Source: Parietaria judaica (taxonomy: Eukaryota > Streptophyta > Magnoliopsida > Rosales > Urticaceae). Taken from it: a DNA stretch of 64,000 bases. The notes under the pieces are model-generated. The model was not told the DNA's origin. It worked only from the letters and a program-made list of their open reading frames with translations, and ran no database searches. The translations under genes were made by a program, and so were the position numbers. Shown one piece after another: positions 56,278-64,000 of the stretch (positions are counted from its first letter, which is position 1; each line of letters opens with the position of its first letter). The stretch spans positions 16,196,606 through 16,260,605 of the forward strand of contig OX940865.1 in NCBI GenBank assembly GCA_954871525.1, written 5' to 3'.

Positions 56278-59225
56278 TGTTTCTCTTTCTTAGCCTCTCG
56301 ACTCAAATTATAAATAATTGAAAATCCGATGGACAAGAGAACATGAATCCGTATCACTATGCCATTGCAAATATTAGAAGATTAAGCTTGAAATTGAGAA
56401 TTTTTTTTGTTTGTAAGCGATTTTTTTTCTTTAAATTTTGTATAGCTTGAAGTTGTAATTTTGCATCATAAAAATATAAGTCGCTAGAGTGCACACATCT
56501 TCCGATCCATTTAATTTTTTAGTTATAGACATTCCAATTCAAATATACAATAAGTAAAACTCAACATTTAATTTTAAATTATAGAGACTCGAATTCAATA
56601 TACAATACGAAAAAATCTATTATTACTTGACATTTAAGAATTAAGACTGTCCCAAGCTCACAGAGACATGTCAAATATAATTTTAATTTATTTTTTCTAT
56701 CCCTATGATGAGAGAATAAGCGAAGCAAGCAGTGTGGCAGTGTGCCAAACTGAATTTTTTTCTTGCTTTTTAACAAGTTTATTTATTATTTGTGCTTTTG
56801 TCTGCCTTGAATAAGAAATATGAGTATATATTTAGGGTAAAATAAATAATAATATTATTAATAATAATTAAAAAAAAAGGCCCAGATGCTTGGATTGCAT
56901 GCCAAGGCAATATTGTCCTTCCACTTTTATCATTGACCACGAGACCCTTACTGCCACATGGGCCAAGCCACCTTGTTCAAATAATTCATTACAAAAATAA
57001 ATACATTATTATTTTATTCCTTCAATTAATCCCGATTATATTTATATAGATCACTCCTCAAAGCCTTTATTACTTTTTTTTTTGATAATTAATTCTCTAA
57101 ATGTTTATTATTTTTATTTTGAGTAATTCATTATTCTTTTATTCCTTCAATTAATTCCGATTACACTATATAAATCAGTCCTTATAGCCTTTATTACTTT
57201 TGTTTTTATCATAATTAAATCTCTAAATCTTCTTTCTTTTTTGTTTTAAGTAATTGCCACTAATGCCCACTTAACTTTGCACTTTTGTGTACCTTACCCC
57301 TGAATTTTGTCTTTTTAGCACCAATCCACCTTGTGAATTAAAAAAAAAAAAAAAAAACATTGCTTTTAGAAAAATTAAAATAATAAAAAAATTAATAAAA
57401 AACGCGGCAAATGACTTATTATTTTTTAAAATATATTTCTTCAATTTTTTTAACAGTTATCTCAACTTGTATTAGATAATGTTATTTCTTAATTGCTTCA
57501 TGAGTCAAATCTTGATAATAAAATATATAAGGGGCATTGATGGTAAAATTTTAAATTTAAGGGGTGAAAAACACACCATAATGCAAGTTGTTTTTTAAGG
57601 CTCGTATCTTTGCTTTGTTCTGGTCTTACGTGGCAACAACCACATAGCAATCACAAAGAAGTAATATTATATCAAAAAAGAAAACATATGATACACGAGA
57701 AGCATCTGATCTAAGCTCTCAAATCCTGAGGTTGGACTCGGAGGGTATTTACGTAATCAGCTAAAAGGCGTGGAACTTGTCGGTTGTGTATTTCTCTTTA
57801 TTTTTATTATGCACGAGTCTGAATTTGGCATTATATATTGGATTTAGGATGTCAATTTGATTTTCCTCCAATATTATTTGAGAAAATATAAGCCAATCAT
57901 TTTTTTAACTCCTTCTCCATCAATTATCAGTTTCATATTTAATCTTAAAAATTCATTCCACCAATTATATGGTTGTAAAATTTATTCCTTACAATTAAAA
58001 AGATCTTACTAATTATTTATTGAGAGGCCTCTTCTTATATTTTTATAGAAAATTATACACGTATCCATCAATTGTCAATTGCATATTTATTTGAATATGG
58101 ATTTCCTTCGAACAATCAGAGGGTTGAATTGGTTTTTACTAATATACTATAAGATCTCACTAATTTCATTTCATTTGTTTTAATTTTATTTTATTTTAGA
58201 ACTACAATGTTCAACATGATAGAACTAGAAAGCACTGAAAAAGGTCAATGATGATAGGCAAAATGGGTATTGGGCCTCAGTGGGCCCATATTGGACGTTA
58301 TGCAAAAGCTGCCGTCTAGACTAGTCGGCGGTAGCTCGATCGTTTATAAATGTATTACACACACTTTCTCCTCTGTGATATTTACGGCAGAAGTACTTTA
58401 TTTTTTAATTTTTTTAACGATAATAGTATCTAAAATTCACAATATAATATGGACACCTAATTTGTCCACGTTATATTAAGTTCGATTACCTAAAACACGA
58501 GTGCAAGTTTATGATTAAACTCCATGAATATTAAATGGTAAACACGTTTTATTAAAATAGAGAGGTTTGTGTGCTCTAGCATAACGGGTTAGCTCGACAT
58601 AGAAAAAATTAGGCATCGATTCTTTTTTTGTGGCCTCGGGTATTACTGCCTCTAAAATAATATTAAGAATGTGCCATCACACTTAATACATGATTACTTA
58701 ATTACTAATGGGCAAAATACCTTGTGAATGTTGATTGTTAAGTGAATATTGTCCACTAGATTTTATTAGTTTCGTAACAATGGCCTGTATTCTTTTAAAA
58801 GGTAGCTTGCGATCTTTGATGAATTTTGTCTCATGAACTTTAATACAAAATAATGTTCTTATTATGTTCATATAAAAGTAGCATGTTACTCTCTACATAT
58901 TATGATTGGCTGAAAATGTTAATTTGTGTGAGCTTATATATTTACTTAACAATATATTCTTCTCTTTTTCTAGCGCGAAAATTGTATCTTAACTATATTG
59001 ATAGCATAACAATAATATCATAATGTAGCATATAAGTGTATCATTATCATATGATAACTAATTGACAAGACAACAATACATTCGAGTAAAACCAATACAT
59101 ACATTCGAGTAAAACCAAATATGCGTAAATAATGTATAATTGCTTTCAAAATTTCAGGAGACTGTGGCCGAGAATGAATTATGATCAACATACAAAGTTA
59201 AAAGTAGATGCTGATTACTCCAAAC
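56278..59225. other. Intergenic sequence with a ~125-bp tandem duplication
   Basis: At 57005-57250 the block ATTCCTTCAATTAAT(C/T)CCGATTA and AGCCTTTATTACTTTTG/T repeat with an offset of about 125 bp. No gene was recognised. Weak MITE-like wording occurs at 57245-57600 but no clean inverted repeat. Confidence 0.55.
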
Positions 59226-59671
59226 AATAGCGGCATAAAAGCACCTAAGTTATAGTCATCTGTGTTCGACAAATACTCAAATTATTTTTGTAGTGAAAGA
59301 GGTACTAAAGTTTAGTAAAACAGTCGTTCCATCCAATTAGTCCCCAAAATCCAGTACAAAAACCCATCCGGGTTATAAAATTGTATTTTAAAAAACCCGG
59401 ATACGGATCAGTCCGGGTCCGGCGGAAAAAAATCCCGGACTGATCTAGATCCGGGTTATTTTTTATTTTTATTTTATATTAAATCTATTTTCTGGGCCGT
59501 CGATCTTGATGATCCAATGACCAAAATCAAAAGTTTTTTTTAAAATACCCGGATAAGTAATTGGACGGAACTACTATTTTACTAAACTTCAGTACGTTTC
59601 TCACTTCAAAAACAACTTGAGTACTATCCGTAAGCACATTTGACTATAATTTAGTTACATCTGCCGCTATT
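59226..59671. mobile_element. Mutator-type MITE upstream of CSLA
   Basis: Arms are inverted copies: left AATAGCGGCATAAAAGCACC, right TTAGTTACATCTGCCGCTATT; further pairs are TTTAGTAAAACAGTCGTTCC/GGAACTACTATTTTACTAAA. The middle is occupied by a nested hAT remnant (59338-59556). Flanks give no clear 9-bp duplication. The right end is about 200 bp before the TATA box of the CSLA gene. Confidence 0.7.
59338..59556 (-). mobile_element. hAT remnant of the 20305-24777 family, nested
   Basis: Starts TAGTCCCCAAAATCC, the same terminal sequence as the inverse of the large hAT's right end. Inside are AACCCGGAT/CAGTCCGGGTCCGG motifs and GGGCCGTCGATCTTGATGAT, which resembles the inverse of the large element's left subterminal region (20440-20480). 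The other terminus is not recognisable. It is a deletion derivative that landed inside an existing Mutator-type MITE. Confidence 0.65.
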
Positions 59672-59873
59672 AATATTTTTTTTTTCATTTAAAAAAAATT
59701 ATATAGTGTAATATTGAAATGTTACCTCTCCGTAAGGAAAATGGTTTGACATGCATTATTGGCTGGTGGGTTAATAACAATTAATTAATTAAATAAAAAC
59801 ACAAAGCCGCACACTTTGTAGTTGGAAAAACACACTTGAATTATTCTCGTCTTCTTCATCTTCATATTTTCTT

Positions 59874-59881
59874 TATATAAA
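59874..59881 (+). promoter_or_regulatory. TATA box of the CSLA gene
   Basis: TATATAAA lies 119 bp before the ATG at 60000, followed by a leader with a GAGAGAGAGA run. Standard core-promoter spacing. Confidence 0.7.
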
Positions 59882-59999
59882 GAGACCACACAAACACACC
59901 ACTCTCTGCAACTACTAGCCTAGCTCGGAGAGAGAGAGACTCCATTGACACTCTTCCTCAGCTCGATCGCCAACCGGCAATTCAGCAGATCTGCTCGTC

Positions 60000-61744
60000 A
60001 TGGACACGGCGGTTCTGCAGGACGCGTTCGAGGGGACCCGGAGCGACATCACGAGCCGAATGGCGCTGATCTGGAGCCAGATCAAGGCCCCGCTGATCGT
60101 GCCGCTGCTGCGGGTGGCGGTGGTGGTGTGCCTCATCATGTCGCTCATGCTCTTCGTCGAGAGAGTCTACATGGGCGTCGTCATCGCCCTCGTCAAGCTC
60201 TTCGGCCGCAAGCCGGAGAAGCGGTACAAGTTCGAAGCCATCAAAGACGACCTCGAGCTCGGCAACTCCGCTTATCCAATGGTGCTCGTCCAGATTCCCA
60301 TGTACAACGAGCGAGAGGTCAGCTTTCCCTTTTCGCGGCATATGTATCCAAATTGCAAACTAATCCCTTATTACTTCACTAAGTATAAATCCTCAATACT
60401 TGGGAGATACATTTTATCATAACATTTGATATTTAAGCCGTGATAAGATAATAAAATAGTGTTTTATAGCTACTTATGCCGTGTCTTCGATATCTAAGAT
60501 TTGATGAACAAATATATAGATACTTCTGCCATGAATATCATTTTAGTGAATTATTTTGGGGACTAAAGCGTCATTTGTGGTGGGGAAATATTAAGGTGTA
60601 TCAGCTGTCCATCGGAGCGGCGTGCGGGCTGTCGTGGCCGTCGGATCGGATCATAATTCAAGTGCTCGACGACTCCACTGACCCGACAATCAAGGTACGT
60701 ACCGGTTGGGTCGGGTTGGGTTGGATTGGGTCGGGTAATCCAATCATCACACATTTCCAAAAACGACACATATTCAATCAATGTGTCCTTTTAGTTGGGT
60801 TTCTCAAAATGTCTTTTCTGTTTTTGTTTTGTAATAATGTAGTTGTGGGTTCATAAAATGTTTTGATAAAATGTTTTGTTCGTTTTTTAAAATTTGCACA
60901 CACACAAAAAACGCCCATTAATTATTTTCAAGACTTTGTATTTTACAGATATTTATTCTTGATATTTTTTAATCGAGTGGAGAATCAAACCAACGGATAG
61001 AGCAAATCGAATTTATAATATTTTATTTAAATCGTCATATTCAAATATATATAGAATTATAGATACATTTTTTATGATTTAGTTTTATTTTGATGATTTG
61101 GACTTTTAAGTAAACTATAGTAATGACCAAACACGGGTTATTTTTATTATTATTGAAATCTGAATTTAATAAGTAAAATGTCTTTTAAAAAAAACAAAAA
61201 AAATCCCACAATGTCCATTTTATTTTTCGTTTTTGTGAAAGAGTCCGTGTCGTTTTTATGTCGTTTTTAGGATTTGGTAGAGCTGGAGTGCCAAAGATGG
61301 GCGAGCAAAGGCATAGACATAAAGTACGAGATTCGCGACAACAGGAACGGCTACAAAGCCGGTGCTCTCAAGGAGGGCATGAAGCACAGCTACGTTAAGC
61401 ATTGCGATTACGTCGCCATATTCGATGCTGATTTCCAACCCGAACCCGACTTTCTCTGGCGAACCATTCCCTTTTTGGTCCATAACCCGGAAATTGGCCT
61501 CGTCCAATCTCGCTGGAAATTTGGTAAACCCTTTTGGAACCTTAATTTAGGATTTTCTTTCAATGTTTTGACTAATCTCCTGCTTAAAGTATCTTTGTTT
61601 TGTTGATTATTGGGTCATCATACTATAATGTCGTTTTCAGACTGTCGGTGAGTCTTTTTTTAGTTTTCAGACTATAAGAATAGTGATTATTTAGCAAAAT
61701 ATCTCCTTTATTTTCTTTCATATATGGCTCTTGACACAATTTTG

Positions 61745-61791
<47 letters not shown>

Positions 61792-63710
61792 AAATGTTGA
61801 TACAAAATAATGATTATAAAATATAATAATAAGTACAACTTTATTAAAGATAAAAGTATGACTATGAATAATAATGAAATAAGTGGTTTAAATTAAAAGG
61901 TGTATCTCCTCAGATTTTTTTTTTATTTATTTTATGAATTTCATTGATAATATTTTTTTCTATTATTGAATTTTTTTAAAGAGGTAGTTATTTAAAAACT
62001 TTAGTAATATATTCTAATGTTATCGGTGTCAATTGAGAGTGAAAATATATATATTTTCTCAAATAATATAGGTGAATTGGCAAATTTTATCACGTTGAAA
62101 ATACTAAGGAGGGTTCCTACAGAAATTGAAAAATATATATCACTATATAAAATACAAGAGAAACGTTTTTTTTTTTCCTTAAGGTATTTATAAAGTTATT
62201 GTGATGTTATCTTAATAAAAATATGTGATTAGAAAATTTTATCACGTTTATTAGCAAAGAGAATATTGCAGAAATTGATAAACTTATATAGATATATAAA
62301 TTACAAGACACAACGTTTGTTTTTATTACAAATAGGCATTTCCATAATTATTATGATTATTATAGTAAAACAAAAGTAATAAAAACTTAGTGGGATCGGT
62401 CACTATTTGCTTTGAAGTATTATAATCTTTAACAAATCTGTCATCAAGTTCATACTTTAATCCATGTTGGCCTTTTATATTGAGGCACGTTTGAGCCTCA
62501 CATCTTTTAACTTTCTGTTCTTTATAACCCACAATTTAAAATAAATCTCATTTGGGCCCTCCTGAAACTCCCACTTATTAGTTATTATACCACTAGTCAA
62601 TTTTGCATGTTCTTTTGCTATTAAAGCCACTGTGACGTCATCCATGTTTGGAATTGCAAGTTTGATCATTAATTAAGTGCTTATTAGTGTCACTTAAACC
62701 CTTTTTGTCTCCCAAATTGGTATAATTATAATTATTTTATTTTATCATTTATAAATTATAATAGGCTGGATTTTGACAATCTTGTTGGTTGATTTTGACA
62801 ATTTGTACTCCCAACTCTGTGGCAGAGTGCATTGATAAGAACCCAACTAATATCAGAACCTATTTATGATAATATTAATATTAATAATAATGATAAAATT
62901 CTCTATGGTTTATAATTTATATGGCCAAAAAGATTGGATGAACAAGAACGGTCCAATCCAATGAAGAGATGAATACATCAAGCACTACCTTTCATTTTCT
63001 CCAAAAGCATATCTAAATTATTTTTATAAGAAAACTATTATTATTATTATTTGAGAAATGACAAGCTCCATAGATTCTTGATTCCATTCCAGATTCTGAA
63101 TATTGGCAAGTAAAAGGCATATATATACATATAGCTTTCTTAATCTGACTTTATAGTCCTTATTAGCGTAAATCCAAACACAAACTTAGTACTTTGTCAA
63201 GTCCTATACTTATCATAGTGGGACATTTAAAAACTCTCACCAAATCTAAAGCCAACATAATTTTCTCACATAGGAAGATATTAATTTTGGTAGTTTCTAA
63301 ATCTATGAAATGATGGGAATGTACATGCCCCAAACAATTATAATTTTTATTTATTTTATTATTATTTTTAAGCGTAGCCGGCAACTTCATGTGGTTTGTG
63401 CTCAAAATCAAATAAATAGTGGACCTTATTCCGTAGTCAGTGTCAATGCTCTGTGAACCGACACTCGAATTTATTACCAAATTCAATATGCTAACAACCC
63501 AACTAAAAAATAAAAAAAAATAGAAGATTGCATTGTGTTGTGATGATTTTTAATGAATTTATAAATGAATAATAAGAAAATGGTTTGATTGTGTGGCAGT
63601 GAATTCGGATGAGTGCTTGATGACTAGAATGCAAGAGATGTCGTTGAACTACCACTTCACTGTGGAGCAAGAAGTGGGCTCATCCACCTATGCCTTCTTC
63701 GGCTTCAATG
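60000..63710 (+). CDS. CSLA: Cellulose synthase-like A (glucomannan 4-beta-mannosyltransferase), partial
   Basis: Exons 60000-60317, 60596-60694, 61271-61523 and 63600-63710 encode the first 260 residues; the gene continues past the window edge after GT at 63711. CSLA enzymes are Golgi GT2 glycosyltransferases that build the mannan/glucomannan backbone from GDP-mannose. Visible here are an N-terminal hydrophobic segment (about residues 33-70, [20 protein letters not shown]), the GT2 entry [12 protein letters not shown], the first catalytic Asp region VLDDSTD (129-135), the DAD motif (IFDADF, 191-193), and the [15 protein letters not shown] substrate region. The Q/RxxRW motif and C-terminal membrane helices lie outside. 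Intron sizes are 278, 576 and 2,076 bp, all GT-AG. Close resemblance to the CSLA2/9 type is inferred from memory of the family. Confidence 0.92.
61749..61788. repeat. (TA)n microsatellite in CSLA intron 3
   Basis: About 20 TA units inside the large third intron; the rest of that intron (61524-63599) is AT-rich with nothing else recognised. Confidence 0.9.
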
Positions 63711-64000
63711 GTCAGTAATAATATTATTTACAAGATAATATTCGGATTTTTAGTTTTATTTTGATTTACTTCGAGTTAATCTCTTATAGTAAATTTTGAT
63801 TTTTGAGAAATTTAGAACCAAAATGTTCTTATTTCAATATTATTATTATTTTCACTTCTTCACATTCAACGACTAAAATTTATTTAGAATCAAAATTTTA
63901 TGACTAAGACTCAAGACATCAATACAAAATGTTATTTAAAAATTTGAGAGCTAATTTTTTTTTTATTTTGAAAATATTTTGTGTTATTAATTTATTAGAA

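Noticed and set aside
60476..60856. A 126-residue frame on the plus strand
   Set aside because: It spans CSLA intron 1, exon 2 and intron 2; only 60596-60694 is coding, as exon 2 of CSLA.
1..64000. CRISPR arrays, bacterial operons, rRNA operons, complete LTR retrotransposons with polyprotein
   Set aside because: None were seen. Repeats are of eukaryotic type, and the LTR sequences at 39468 and 49905 have no coding region attached.

Overview
The window reads as nuclear DNA of a flowering plant, almost certainly a eudicot. It has GT-AG introns, very AT-rich spacers with long (TA)n tracts, plant-specific gene families (RALF, AHL, CSLA, expanded F-box genes), and dense MITEs, hAT, Mutator-like, SINE and Cassandra-type TRIM elements. 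I cannot name the species from the sequence.

Region 1 (1-15 kb): a small RALF-type secreted peptide gene (1390-1650), then a cluster of five related F-box genes. Copy 1 (minus, 2049-3236) has one in-frame stop and a transposon 16 bp before its ATG. Copy 2 (6405-7697) is intact and intronless. Copies 3 (8730-9432) and 4 (11860-12010) are broken. Copy 5 (13425-14722) is intact if one 95-bp intron is spliced. MITEs and duplicated flanking blocks lie between the copies.

Region 2 (15-31 kb): no confident host gene. It is a transposon field: a tRNA-derived SINE, two long MITE-like elements, a 4,473-bp Ac-like hAT element with a perfect 8-bp target duplication but a transposase broken by stops, a 1,010-bp Mutator-type element and a 993-bp near-palindromic foldback element.

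Region 3 (31-44.3 kb): a five-exon AT-hook/PPC-domain gene (AHL family). Next come two minus-strand paralogues of an FCP1/NIF-type HAD phosphatase. The downstream copy (41324-42680, six exons, 275 aa) is open throughout. The other (36150-39435) is broken by a hAT-like insertion in exon 3 and by frameshifts, and has an LTR next to its start codon. In both, the usual catalytic Asp motif of the HAD fold is replaced (CSGGF or CSEGF). A short single-exon gene for a charged, disordered protein with a GGHGGKFTWEGP motif follows (43940-44257).

Region 4 (44.3-59 kb): gene-free, AT-rich sequence with a small MITE, a Copia-like LTR fragment, a SINE with a 16-bp target duplication, tandem duplications and a Cassandra-like TRIM whose two LTRs differ by loss of the 5S-like domain.

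Region 5 (59-64 kb): a Mutator-type MITE with a hAT remnant nested in it, then the first four exons of a cellulose-synthase-like A (glucomannan 4-beta-mannosyltransferase) gene that runs off the right edge.

The genes are independent eukaryotic units, not operons. The main story is local gene duplication followed by decay, much of it caused by transposons that can be dated relative to each other by target-site duplications and paralogous empty sites. Exon boundaries were read by eye from splice motifs, reading phase and paralogue comparison.
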